From the NCBI GenBank assembly GCA_013812695.1, contig JACCSZ010000243.1:1-29598 (forward strand): a DNA stretch of 29,598 nt, in the 5' to 3' direction. Numbering within the stretch: position 1 is the stretch's first letter; every line of letters begins with the position of its first letter. Below, one piece after another: positions 1-7,555 of the stretch. Both the position numbers and the translations under genes were made by a program. The notes under the pieces were generated by a model. The model ran no database searches, was not told the origin of the DNA, and saw only the letters and a program-made list of their open reading frames with translations. The stretch comes from Gemmatimonadales bacterium (GTDB taxonomy: Bacteria; Gemmatimonadota; Gemmatimonadetes; Gemmatimonadales; GWC2-71-9).

Positions 1-23
1 CCACTGTCATCATGATGCTGAAT

Positions 24-854
24 TCACTGCCCGAACCTGACACTCCCGCCGCCTCCCTTGAGGGCGGGCCCCGCAAATCGTGTCGGCGATGCCCGCAGCG
101 CCTTGGCAAGTTGGTCCTTGCCCTCGACCTTGAGCGCGCCCGCCATCGCGCGAGCATAGGAAGGCTGCAAGCGAATCTCTCCGTTCGCCATCCCACCCTT
201 CGGAGCCGCGCGTACCCAGGCGATCGCCACCGGTTCGGGCACCTTGATGCTGTCACCCGCGAGCCGCCCGTCCCAGGTGACCAGAGTCTTCCCGATCCGG
301 ACCTGAAAGCGATCATCCTCGCTCGCGACGCCATTGTCGTCCCCGTCAGGCAACACCTTTCCTATCATCAGCCGCGCTTCCCGCATACCCTGCCCCGCGA
401 GCCGCGCGGACCGCATCAGACGCTCACTATTGGCGTACAGGTGGAGCACCAACTCGCGGGCGCGGCCGTCCGGCGCCATGGCGCTCACAGTCCAGGCGGC
501 GAAGAGCTGCGGCCGGCGACCGCTCCGGTCGGACAGGCTGAAGTCGCGGGCATGAATGGTGTCGACGGCGTAGAGGCAGAGACGCGAAGGGCTCCACGAG
601 CCGAACTCGGGCTGCCCTTCCACGACGCTTCGGAGCGAGAGGTGCAGGTCCTTGGCCTCGGACGCGGCCAGCGGCCGGTACCCCCGCGGCATATCCTCGA
701 GGGCGTCCGAAGTGGAGTCGAGCAGCAACTGAACGCAGAAGCCGGTCCTCAGTCCCTCGAGGCGCCAGTCTGAAAGTGGGTCCTGGGCCGCGAGCGGGGC
801 GAGCCACGCGAGCTGCGCCAACGCCGAGACGGCCATCAGGGGTGCAGGGCGCAT
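24..854 (-). CDS. Secreted hypothetical protein
   Basis: I do not recognise this 276-residue protein. The N-terminus is a convincing signal peptide: hydrophobic Ala/Leu-rich residues 8-22, then LAA-Q, a likely signal peptidase I site near residue 23. The protein is therefore probably periplasmic or extracellular. The mature part holds only two cysteines (about residues 40 and 93) and no transmembrane segment, and it ends in a Gly-rich tail. ATG at 854 is preceded by GAGGTG at a suitable distance; a second in-frame ATG at 836 would shorten the signal peptide. It lies 34 bases downstream of the peroxiredoxin-like gene on the same strand, so the two are probably co-transcribed and both exported. 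Confidence 0.7.
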   Translation of the reverse strand: MRPAPLMAVSALAQLAWLAPLAAQDPLSDWRLEGLRTGFCVQLLLDSTSDALEDMPRGYRPLAASEAKDLHLSLRSVVEGQPEFGSWSPSRLCLYAVDTIHARDFSLSDRSGRRPQLFAAWTVSAMAPDGRARELVLHLYANSERLMRSARLAGQGMREARLMIGKVLPDGDDNGVASEDDRFQVRIGKTLVTWDGRLAGDSIKVPEPVAIAWVRAAPKGGMANGEIRLQPSYARAMAGALKVEGKDQLAKALRASPTRFAGPALKGGGGSVRFGQ

Positions 855-888
855 CGGCGTGGCACCTCGTTCGAGTGACCGCTCCCGG

Positions 889-1473
889 TCAGCCGCCTCG
901 AGAGCGGCGCACCGCGGCGCCCAGCTCCGCGTAGTGCAGGGGATCGAGCGCGTTGAAGCGGAGATTGCGGTAGTGCACCGTGCCGTCGGGCCCGACGACG
1001 TAGACCGTCCGCCGCATGGAGCGCGACCCGCCGGTGCTCGCGTACCGCCGCGCCACTTCCTGCGTCGGATCGCTGAGCAGCCGGAAGGGAAGGTTCAGGC
1101 TCGCGGCAAACCTGTGATGCGTCTGGAGGGAGTCGGCGCTGATCCCGACGACGACGACCTCCGGGCCGAACAATGAATCGTACTGCTCGGCGAACCTGCT
1201 CATCTCGGCCGTACCACTGCTCGTGAAATCGCGAGGGTAGAACGCCAGCACGACGGTCCGGCCGCGGTCGAGCGAGAGGTCGTATGTCTGATCCACCGGT
1301 CCGACCCGGGTCCGGTCGGCCCACGGCAGCCGGAACGACGGAGCCCGACGGCCCACGTCCGGGCCCGAGATCAGCATGGCGGTCGGGCGTCCAACGGTCG
1401 AGTCCTGGGCCGTGACCCGAGGGACGGCACTCACCCAGAGGACGACGGCGGCAATGGGGATTGCACGGCGCAT
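889..1473 (-). CDS. Secreted peroxiredoxin-fold (AhpC/TSA, BCP-like) protein lacking cysteine
   Basis: A 194-residue thioredoxin-fold protein of the AhpC/TSA-Redoxin type. A signal peptide (residues 1-22, ending VTA-Q) is followed by the family core: a GRRAPSFRLP segment, then AFYPRDFTSSGTAE at 78-91, which aligns with the active-site loop FYPxDFTPGCTxE of bacterioferritin-comigratory-type peroxiredoxins. The peroxidatic cysteine position is Gly87 (codon GGT, bases 1213-1215), and the whole protein contains no cysteine. The C-terminal segment, with VVGPDGTVHYRN, matches the usual last strands. The start is ATG 1473 because AGGAAG lies upstream and it begins directly with the signal peptide; the frame stays open to 1623 but the extra residues look non-coding. 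A thiol peroxidase activity is not expected. It may be a structural or binding derivative of the fold. Confidence 0.85.
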   Translation of the reverse strand: MRRAIPIAAVVLWVSAVPRVTAQDSTVGRPTAMLISGPDVGRRAPSFRLPWADRTRVGPVDQTYDLSLDRGRTVVLAFYPRDFTSSGTAEMSRFAEQYDSLFGPEVVVVGISADSLQTHHRFAASLNLPFRLLSDPTQEVARRYASTGGSRSMRRTVYVVGPDGTVHYRNLRFNALDPLHYAELGAAVRRSRGG

Positions 1474-1646
1474 CTCGACACGCTTCCTGGTCCGAAGGTG
1501 ATTGCGGGCGGGCGCGGGCGGGACAGTGCCTGCGAGACGCCGGCACCCGCCGGCTGGCGCGGCTTCCCCCCGGTCGGTCGTGACGGATGGTCGATGCAGG
1601 CTCGAGGGGAGCAGCGCAGGCACGCGCTAGAGTATAACATTCCGCC

Positions 1647-2183
1647 ATGCCGACCGCGCTGCAACGGCAGTACGCACGCCTCGAGCGCCAACGCGCTGCC
1701 TTGCTTGATCGCCTAGGCACGTATGGCGACGTCCAGCATGCATACCAGCCGGACGCCGAGTGTTGGTCGCTGGCGGGGGTGGTACAGCATCTGGTGTTGG
1801 TGGAAGAAGCGCTGGTGCGGAACGGCCGTAAGCAGGCGGCGACCCGGCCCGCGAGGGTCACCCTGCCATCGCGCGTGAAGGCGCGGATCGTGTTGTCCGT
1901 GCTGGCGCGCGACACCCGAATTCGCGCACCCGTCGCGGCCATCGTCCCGCAGACGCACGTGCCCATCGCGCTGCTCGGCCCTCGATGGGCGGCGGCGCGA
2001 ACGGACCTGCTGAAATACCTGGACGAGTTGCCCGGCCCCGTCTGGTTGCGGACCGCGTTCTATCATCCGCGCACCGACTGGATCACTGCGTCAGGCGGGC
2101 TGCGCTTCCTCGAAGCGCACTGCGCTCACCACTTTCGGCAGATCGATCGCATCATCGGATCGGCGAGCTTTCCAGCCTGCTAG
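1647..2183 (+). CDS. DinB-superfamily protein
   Basis: A 178-residue protein with the pattern of the DinB/YfiT four-helix-bundle superfamily. A first helix (residues 4-24) is followed by CWSLAGVVQHLVLVEE, with the metal-type His near residue 48. A late helix carries HCAHHFRQIDRI near 158-169, which supplies the other His ligands. Such proteins are often metal-dependent thiol transferases or stress proteins; the substrate here cannot be told. No Shine-Dalgarno is visible, but a TATAAC/TAACAT -10-like stretch at 1633-1640 sits just before ATG 1647. The 3' end overlaps the 3' end of ispG by 32 bases in convergent orientation. The 173-base gap to the divergent peroxiredoxin-like gene contains a small GC hairpin (1539-1554). 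Confidence 0.75.
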   Translation: MPTALQRQYARLERQRAALLDRLGTYGDVQHAYQPDAECWSLAGVVQHLVLVEEALVRNGRKQAATRPARVTLPSRVKARIVLSVLARDTRIRAPVAAIVPQTHVPIALLGPRWAAARTDLLKYLDELPGPVWLRTAFYHPRTDWITASGGLRFLEAHCAHHFRQIDRIIGSASFPAC

Positions 2184-3438
2184 CCAGCGGGCTGGAGCGA
2201 GCCACCCCAGGCTCCGAGGCCGGTGAGACGGCGTACCGAGAGGTGACGTAGCTCTCCAGAATGGCGAGGAACTCGGGGACGATTCCGTCACCCTTGAGCG
2301 TCACCATCAGCCGCCCGTCCACGAACACCGGCGCCTTCGGCTCCTCGAACGTGCCCGGCAGCGAGATGCCGATGTCGGCGTGCTTCGATTCGCCCGGCCC
2401 GTTCACGACGCAGCCCATCACCGCCACCGTCATCGCCTCCACGCCAGGTCGGTCGGACCGCCAGACCGGCATCTGCGCGCGCAGATAGTCCTGGATCTGC
2501 TGGGCCATCTCCTGGAAGAAGGTGCTGGTGGTTCGCCCGCACCCGGGGCAGCTCGTCACCTGCGGGGTAAAGCTCCGAAGGCCGAGCGACTGAAGCACCT
2601 GCTGCGCGACCCGGACCTCCTCGGTGCGGTCGCCGCCGGGGGCCGGGGTCAGCGAGACGCGGATCGTGTCGCCGATCCCTTCCTGCAGCAGGATGCTGAG
2701 CCCGGCCGTGCTGGCGATGATCCCCTTGGCGCCGAGTCCCGCCTCGGTGAGGCCGAGGTGCAGCGGATGGTCGCAGCGCACGGCCAGCATGCGGTAGACG
2801 TCCACGAGATCCTGCACGCCCGACACTTTGGCGCTCAGCACGACCCGATCGTGCGCCATCCCGGTGGCTTCGGCGAGCGCCGCGCTCTGCAACGCGCTCT
2901 CGACCATCGCCTCCATGGTGACGTCACGCGCGTCGCGCGGGTCGGGCCGGCGGGCATTGGCGTCCATCATCTCGGTCAGCAGACTCTGATCGAGCGAGCC
3001 CCAGTTGACGCCGATCCGCACCGGCTTGTCCTCGGCAAGGGCGACCTCGATGATGGCGCGGAAGTGTTCGTCATGCCGCTTGCCCCCGACGTTGCCGGGG
3101 TTGATGCGATACTTGGCCAGCGCCCTCGCGCAGGCCGGGTACCTGGTCAGCAGGAGATGGCCGTTATAGTGGAAATCGCCGACGATGGGCACGGCGACCC
3201 CGATGCGGTCGAGCCCTTCGACGATACTCGGCACGGCGGCGGCGGCGGCCTCGTTGTTCACCGTGACCCGGACCAGCTCGCTGCCGGCCCGGGCCAGCGC
3301 CGCGCACTGGTGCACCGTGGCGTCGACGTCAGCCGTGTCCGTGTTGGTCATGGACTGCACGACGATCGGGTGTCCCGAGCCAATGGGAACGCCGCCGACC
3401 GCGGCGGTGACCGTGTGCCGGCGCATGAGGGGTGGCAT
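2152..3438 (-). CDS. ispG: 4-hydroxy-3-methylbut-2-enyl diphosphate synthase (flavodoxin/ferredoxin)
   Basis: IspG (GcpE) converts MEcPP to HMBPP in the non-mevalonate isoprenoid pathway, using a [4Fe-4S] cluster. At 428 residues it has the two-domain bacterial form without the plant-type insert. The N-terminal TIM barrel has PIVVQSMTNTDTADVDAT, DFHYNGHLLL and RINPGNVGGK. The cluster domain has Cys297 and Cys300 (TSCPGCGRT), Cys343 (MGCVVNGPGE) and the fourth ligand Glu350. About 25 residues at the C-terminus exceed the usual end and cover the overlap with the convergent DinB gene. ATG 3438 has no Shine-Dalgarno but a TATATT hexamer lies exactly 6 bases upstream, which suggests a leaderless message. 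It is divergent from fabH. Confidence 0.97.
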   Translation of the reverse strand: MPPLMRRHTVTAAVGGVPIGSGHPIVVQSMTNTDTADVDATVHQCAALARAGSELVRVTVNNEAAAAAVPSIVEGLDRIGVAVPIVGDFHYNGHLLLTRYPACARALAKYRINPGNVGGKRHDEHFRAIIEVALAEDKPVRIGVNWGSLDQSLLTEMMDANARRPDPRDARDVTMEAMVESALQSAALAEATGMAHDRVVLSAKVSGVQDLVDVYRMLAVRCDHPLHLGLTEAGLGAKGIIASTAGLSILLQEGIGDTIRVSLTPAPGGDRTEEVRVAQQVLQSLGLRSFTPQVTSCPGCGRTTSTFFQEMAQQIQDYLRAQMPVWRSDRPGVEAMTVAVMGCVVNGPGESKHADIGISLPGTFEEPKAPVFVDGRLMVTLKGDGIVPEFLAILESYVTSRYAVSPASEPGVARSSPLASRLESSPIR

Positions 3439-3439
3439 G

Positions 3440-3460
3440 GGCGCAATATAATCTTGCGCC
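3440..3460. promoter_or_regulatory. Palindrome with embedded -10 boxes between ispG and fabH
   Basis: Perfect 7-base arms GGCGCAA (3440-3446) and TTGCGCC (3454-3460) flank TATAATC. On the + strand, TATAAT (3447-3452) is a perfect -10 box that would start fabH mRNA near 3459, leaving a leader of about 30 bases with a GGTGAG ribosome site. On the - strand, TATATT (3450-3445) lies 6 bases before the ispG ATG. One protein bound at the palindrome could therefore affect both promoters. No good -35 hexamer is visible for either direction. Confidence 0.55.
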
Positions 3461-3488
3461 TGGTTCCCGGTCCCGGTGAGATTCGTGC

Positions 3489-4496
3489 ATGAAATCGCCC
3501 CCTCCGCCGGCGCCGCCGCGCGCCGCCATCACCGGCGTCTCGGGATACGTCCCCGAGCGCCGCGTCACCAATGCCGACCTCGCCGCCCGCCTCGACACCT
3601 CCGAAGAATGGATCGTCTCGCGTACGGGGATCCGCGAGCGCCGGCAGGGCGCGCCGGGCGAGACCACCTCCACGATGGGCGCGGAGGTGGTGCGCCGCCT
3701 CATGGCCCAACGCGGGCTGGGCCTGGATGACGTAGGCGCGCTGATCGTCGCCACGGTCACGCCGGACATGGTGTTCCCGGCCACCGCCTGTCTGGTGCAG
3801 GATCAGGTGGGGCTCCGGAATGCGTGGGGGTTCGACCTCTCGGCCGCGTGCTCGGGGTTTCTCTATGCGCTCACGACCGGCGCTCATCTCGTGGCGGCCG
3901 GCGCGCATCGGCGGATCATCGTCGTCGGCGCCGACCTGATGAGCGCCATCATAGATCCCGAGGACCGCACGACGGCGGTGCTCTTCGGCGACGGTGCCGG
4001 CGCGGTACTGCTCGAGCTCGCCGAGCCGGGCTACGGCTTTCTGGACTTCTATCACCGGGTCGACGGGAGCGGCCGCAACGATCTGCTCATGCCGGCCGGC
4101 GGTAGCCTTCACCCGGCCAGCCATGCCACGGTCGAGGCGCGCGATCACTATCTGAAGCAGAACGGCAAGACGGTGTTCAAGTTCGCGGTCTCGCAGATGG
4201 CCGACAGCATCACCACCCTGCTGCACCGCCACCAGCTCACGCCCGCCGATATCGCCATGATCATTCCCCACCAGGCCAACCAGCGGATTCTCGACGCCAC
4301 CGCCGAGCGGCTCGAGCTGCCGCCGGGCCGCATGGCGTCGGTGATCGCGCAGTACGGCAATACCACCGCGGCGACGCTTCCACTGGCCCTCGAGGAAGTG
4401 GTCCGCGACGGCCGGGTCAAGCGCGGCGACCTCGTGATCTTCGTGGCGGTGGGGGCGGGATTTACGGTGGGATCGAGCCTGGTGCGGTGGCAGTGA
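3489..4496 (+). CDS. fabH: Beta-ketoacyl-ACP synthase III
   Basis: FabH condenses an acyl-CoA primer with malonyl-ACP to start type II fatty acid synthesis. The 335-residue protein has the full Cys-His-Asn triad: Cys121 in DLSAACSGFLYAL, His261 in IIPHQANQRILDA and Asn291 in QYGNTTAATLPLAL. The dimer/primer-site signature SRTGIRERR and the FGDGAGA loop are also present. A Pro-rich N-terminal extension of about 10 residues precedes the fold. ATG 3489 has GGTGAG eight bases upstream. The gene stands alone, away from other fab genes, and shares a promoter region with the divergent isoprenoid gene ispG. This would allow joint control of fatty-acid and isoprenoid precursor supply, but that is inference. 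Confidence 0.97.
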   Translation: MKSPPPPAPPRAAITGVSGYVPERRVTNADLAARLDTSEEWIVSRTGIRERRQGAPGETTSTMGAEVVRRLMAQRGLGLDDVGALIVATVTPDMVFPATACLVQDQVGLRNAWGFDLSAACSGFLYALTTGAHLVAAGAHRRIIVVGADLMSAIIDPEDRTTAVLFGDGAGAVLLELAEPGYGFLDFYHRVDGSGRNDLLMPAGGSLHPASHATVEARDHYLKQNGKTVFKFAVSQMADSITTLLHRHQLTPADIAMIIPHQANQRILDATAERLELPPGRMASVIAQYGNTTAATLPLALEEVVRDGRVKRGDLVIFVAVGAGFTVGSSLVRWQ

Positions 4497-4513
4497 CCGG
4501 GTCACCCTGCGCG

Positions 4514-5389
4514 CTAGGTCCTGGGAAATTCCGCGGCGTCGATGGCCGCCAGGTCGTCCGCCGACAGCTCGACCTCGGCCGCCCCCACGCTGTCGAGGGC
4601 GTGTTCGACGGTGCGTGCGCTCGGGATGACGATCACCGTCGATGACTGCGCGAGCGCCCAGGCGAGCACCACAGCGTGCGCCGACAGGCCGAGCCGGGCG
4701 GCTATGGGCGCCAGCACGGGGTGGGACGGCAGCTTTCGCGTCAGCCTGCCCCCACCGGTGGGGCTGTAGGCCAGAAACGCGATGCCCTGCTCCGCGCAGA
4801 ACTGCACGACCCCACCGGTCAGCGCTTCCCGGAAGAACGGATTCAGCCGGTTCTGCACCGCCGCGAGCGGCGTGATGCCCTGCGCCTCACGGATCTGCGC
4901 GACGCTCACGTTGGACAGTCCGATCGATCGGATCTTGCCCTCCTCGCGGAGCCGCGCCAGCGCGCCGACGCTGGCCGCGAACGGGACCGCCGGGTCCGGC
5001 GCGTGGAGCTGGTACAACGCCAGCCGCTCCACCCCGAGCGCGCGCAGCGAGCGCTCGACGGCCCCACGGAGCTGCTCGGGACGAGCGTTGTTCTCCCACC
5101 GGCCGGCAGGACGCGACATTCCGCCCTTGGTGGCGACGGTGATTGGCGACCGGTCGCCCCGCCACCCGGAGAGCGCCGCCGCGATCAGCCGCTCGTTGTG
5201 ACCGAGGTCGTGCTGGTCGAGGCAGTAGACGTCCGCCGTGTCGATGAGGGTGACGCCGGCGTCGAGCGCGGCACGAACGACCTCGATCCCCTGCGCCTCC
5301 GGCGGGCGACCATCGACCGAGAGATGCATTCCGCCGTATCCGACGGCCGAGACCACCGGCACGCCGGTCCCAAGCGCTCGAAGTTTCAC
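4514..5389 (-). CDS. Aldo/keto reductase
   Basis: A 291-residue NADPH-dependent (beta/alpha)8 oxidoreductase of the AKR superfamily. The catalytic tetrad is visible: Asp50 and Tyr55 in IDTADVYCLD, Lys88 in VATKGG and His129 in YQLHAPDP. The cofactor end has VIVIPSARTVEHALDS. The substrate cannot be read from sequence; the closest-looking relatives are general aldehyde/ketone reductases. The start codon is GTG at 5389, overlapping the stop of the hydrolase gene by 4 bases (GTGA), so translation is probably coupled. It is the last gene of the trio 6392-4514 and converges on fabH with a 17-base gap. Confidence 0.92.
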   Translation of the reverse strand: MKLRALGTGVPVVSAVGYGGMHLSVDGRPPEAQGIEVVRAALDAGVTLIDTADVYCLDQHDLGHNERLIAAALSGWRGDRSPITVATKGGMSRPAGRWENNARPEQLRGAVERSLRALGVERLALYQLHAPDPAVPFAASVGALARLREEGKIRSIGLSNVSVAQIREAQGITPLAAVQNRLNPFFREALTGGVVQFCAEQGIAFLAYSPTGGGRLTRKLPSHPVLAPIAARLGLSAHAVVLAWALAQSSTVIVIPSARTVEHALDSVGAAEVELSADDLAAIDAAEFPRT

Positions 5390-6126
5390 GCCGCCCCGAG
5401 CGCCTTCCGGAGGAATGCCAGCAGGTCGTCCCGGACGTCGTAGTAGATCGCCATGGCGTGCGCGGTGCCCGGGACCAGGCGGGAGGTCGCCCGCGACACA
5501 CCGGCACTCCAGCGCGTGACATTCGGGCCGCCATCGAACGGGTCGCCTTCGGACGAAGCGAAGTAAAGCGCGGCCGCGGTCCGGTCGATGGCGCCCTGAA
5601 CGCGCGCCGCCGCGTCCTCACCGAACGCCGGCACGCCCGCCCCGCCGAGGGTGGCGACGGCCCGGAGTCCGGGAAGCGCCGGCGCGGCCAGCAGGGCGCC
5701 TGGCGCGCCGACGCTCGCGCCCACCAGTGCCAGTCGCGCCGAGTCGATATAGTTCTGGGACGCGCCCCAGCCCGCCACGCGCACGATGTCATTCTCGATG
5801 CGCGCGAATCCCACTTTGCCGACGCTCGACACGAACGCCTTGCCGAAGGCCTCGGCGCCCAGTCCTTCCGGCGTGTCGACGACGACGGAGCCAGAAGGGC
5901 CGGCGATGGACGCCCCGTGACCGCGCTGGTCGAAGGCGAGCGTGGCGATACCTGCCAGGAGCAGATCGCGCACGAGTGGGGCGAAGCTGTCGCGGGTGGC
6001 GGGATATTGGTGGGCCAGCACCACCAGCGGGTGCGACGCCCCCGGCCGGCCCGTGGGATACACCAGGGTGCCTTTGAGGATCACGCCGTCCGCGGCCAGG
6101 ACGGACATGTCGAGCGGGGAGAGCAT
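5386..6126 (-). CDS. Alpha/beta hydrolase (dienelactone hydrolase/esterase type)
   Basis: A 246-residue serine hydrolase. The nucleophile is Ser138 in the elbow LVGASVGAPG (GxSxG). The likely acid is Asp195 (SSEGDPFDGG) and the likely base His223 (VPGTAHAMAI), all in correct order. LAHQYPATRDSF is the oxyanion-loop region and AFDQRGHGAS a typical strand-turn. No signal peptide is evident, so it is probably cytoplasmic. I chose ATG 6126, which overlaps the stop of the upstream 88-codon gene as TGATG. A TTG at 6162 would add 12 residues inside that gene and is less likely. The substrate is unknown; the neighbouring reductase suggests metabolism of a small carbonyl or ester compound. Confidence 0.88.
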   Translation of the reverse strand: MLSPLDMSVLAADGVILKGTLVYPTGRPGASHPLVVLAHQYPATRDSFAPLVRDLLLAGIATLAFDQRGHGASIAGPSGSVVVDTPEGLGAEAFGKAFVSSVGKVGFARIENDIVRVAGWGASQNYIDSARLALVGASVGAPGALLAAPALPGLRAVATLGGAGVPAFGEDAAARVQGAIDRTAAALYFASSEGDPFDGGPNVTRWSAGVSRATSRLVPGTAHAMAIYYDVRDDLLAFLRKALGAA

Positions 6127-6392
6127 CAGGCCAGCCCGAGCTGCCTCGTCAGCCGGCGCCAATCCTCCGCGGTGACGACTCCCTCCTGCAGCAGGGGCGT
6201 CAGAGTCGCCAGGATCTCGGCGCGGGATCCGTCGATGCGCCGGTCGCGCAGCTCACCGATCATGCGCGCGAACCGGTGCTCGTATTCGTCGGCCTCCAGG
6301 CCGCCGGTGGCGCGCTGGCTGCTGAGCTTCCTGAGCTCGTCCGCCACGCGGGTGGGCGTTACGGGCTTGAGGTCCCCCTGCTGTTCTGCCAT
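6126..6392 (-). CDS. Small hypothetical protein, 88 aa
   Basis: I do not recognise this protein. It is hydrophilic, rich in Arg, Glu and Leu, without cysteine, signal peptide or membrane segment, and appears mostly helical. The second half (DEYEHRFARMIGELRDRRID, then LTPLLQEGVVTAEDWRRLTRQLG) resembles short SHOCT-like or two-helix modules, but this is only an impression. ATG 6392 has a good GAGAGG ribosome site 7 bases upstream. It is the first gene of the three-gene run with the hydrolase and aldo/keto reductase and overlaps the hydrolase start by one base, so it is very likely truly translated. Confidence 0.72.
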   Translation of the reverse strand: MAEQQGDLKPVTPTRVADELRKLSSQRATGGLEADEYEHRFARMIGELRDRRIDGSRAEILATLTPLLQEGVVTAEDWRRLTRQLGLA

Positions 6393-6440
6393 GTCGTACC
6401 TCTCGCATTGCGGTGAGTGAGCCGGCCCGCTGCTGCTGCA

Positions 6441-7028
6441 TTATGTCCCCCGCCGCCTCGCCGCGTCCAGGGTCACCGTTGGGTCGGCGCCGGTCCAGGT
6501 GACATCGGCGGTCGGACCGTAGACGGGAGGCACGCGGCCTTCGAGCAGCCGCAGGCACAGGCCAAGCTGTGCCCGGTGGTGAGCGGTGTGCAGCACGCGC
6601 CGCCAAAATACCCAGATCCGCTCGCGCCGGACGTCGAAAAACGGCACCTCGGCGAGCCAGAACCCCTCGTCCCCTTGCGCCAGGGGCGCGAGTCTCGACG
6701 TCGCCAACGCGACGTAGCGCTCGACGTATGTCGCGACCCCGGGCGACTCGCCGGCCGGAAGCACCGACTCGACCGGCGGTTCCGGTAGCCCGATAAACTC
6801 GGCGAAGAAACGGCGCTCGGACAGCAACTGGTGCACGAGGATCTGCCGCACCGTGCTGCTGCGCGCATGCGGACGGAACTCGAGCTGCGCGTCGCTCAGC
6901 TCGCTCCAGACGCCGGCGGTCTTGCTGGTCTCGGACGCATAGGTCTCGACGAGATGGCGGAGGAGCGGCAGCCGGGTGGGCGGCAGCGCAGCGGAGGGAA
7001 TGAAGACGTGCTCGTACTCCATGGCCAT
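6441..7028 (-). CDS. DinB-family protein
   Basis: A 195-residue DinB-superfamily protein, probably a metal-binding four-helix bundle. His66 in QILVHQLLSERRFF and the later HTAHHRAQLGLCLRLLEG supply the expected three His ligands, and VTWTGADPTVTLD ends the protein. It is distinct from the DinB-fold protein at 1647-2183, so the window has two members of this family. ATG 7028 is preceded by GGGAG with 6-base spacing; a second ATG at 7022 (MEYEH) is possible. It sits 48 bases upstream of the 88-residue gene, in the same direction, and could be the first gene of that transcription unit. Confidence 0.85.
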   Translation of the reverse strand: MAMEYEHVFIPSAALPPTRLPLLRHLVETYASETSKTAGVWSELSDAQLEFRPHARSSTVRQILVHQLLSERRFFAEFIGLPEPPVESVLPAGESPGVATYVERYVALATSRLAPLAQGDEGFWLAEVPFFDVRRERIWVFWRRVLHTAHHRAQLGLCLRLLEGRVPPVYGPTADVTWTGADPTVTLDAARRRGT

Positions 7029-7089
7029 CGGGATCTCCCGGATCTGGCCCGGAGTATAGCCCCGCCAGGCTGGTCCCGGTGACCCTCAC

Positions 7090-7162
7090 GCCTGTCACCC
7101 TGAACGCAGCGAAGGGGGCATGACCGGAATCATGCTCCCTTCGCTGCCTCAAGGTGACAGGC
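7090..7162. repeat. Palindromic dispersed repeat, long hairpin
   Basis: A 73-base inverted repeat. The left arm (7090-7123) begins GCCTGTCACC, and the right arm (7130-7162) ends GGTGACAGGC; the arms share CAGCGAAGGG. They match over about 33 bases with a few mismatches and one bulged base, leaving a loop of about 7 bases. The unit (TGTCAYCCTGARCGSAGCGA) occurs again once at 23700, so this looks like a REP/MITE-like intergenic element. It lies just past the end of the amt-PII operon and could also end that transcript, though no T-run follows it. Confidence 0.7.
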
Positions 7163-7192
7163 CTCTGAGTGACGGGTGCCGCTCCGTCGCAG

Positions 7193-7555
7193 CTACACCT
7201 CGGTCAGCGGCCTCGGCGTCACTGCATTCTCGTCGCGCTCGCCGGTGCGTATGCGATGGACCTGGCCGACGTCTAGCACGAACACCTTCCCGTCCCCGAC
7301 TTCGCCCGTGTGGGCACCGCTCAGGATCGCTCGCACCGTTGCGTCCACGAACGGCTCGGACACGCCGATTTCGATCCGAACTTTCTCCTGCAACTCCATC
7401 TTCACGGTGGTGCCACGGTAGGTCTCGACCCGATCGGTCTCGCCACCGTGCCCCAGCACGCGGGTGACGGTCAGCCCGCGCACTTCCGCGCGGTAGAGCG
7501 CCTCGAGCACCTCGTTGAGACGGTCGGGCCGGATGACTGCCACGATGAGCTTCAT
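7193..7555 (-). CDS. P-II family nitrogen regulator
   Basis: A 120-residue PII signal protein (GlnB/GlnK family), which binds ATP/ADP and 2-oxoglutarate and usually plugs the partner Amt channel. It aligns with E. coli GlnB without gaps through the T-loop. Lys58, the GDGK loop at 87-90 and RIRTGE are kept. Differences are striking: position 51, the uridylylated Tyr in enterobacteria, is Val (YRGTTV), position 39 is Glu instead of Gln, position 38 is Gly instead of Arg, and position 85 is Glu instead of Lys. The PII signature at the T-loop is thus only partly met. ATG 7555 overlaps the amt stop by 4 bases (ATGA), the classical amt-glnK arrangement. Confidence 0.95.
   Translation of the reverse strand: MKLIVAVIRPDRLNEVLEALYRAEVRGLTVTRVLGHGGETDRVETYRGTTVKMELQEKVRIEIGVSEPFVDATVRAILSGAHTGEVGDGKVFVLDVGQVHRIRTGERDENAVTPRPLTEV

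Noticed and set aside
4493..4505. Palindrome GTGACC-G-GGTCAC at the fabH stop
   Set aside because: Too short to make a useful stem and partly dictated by the coding sequence and TGA stop.
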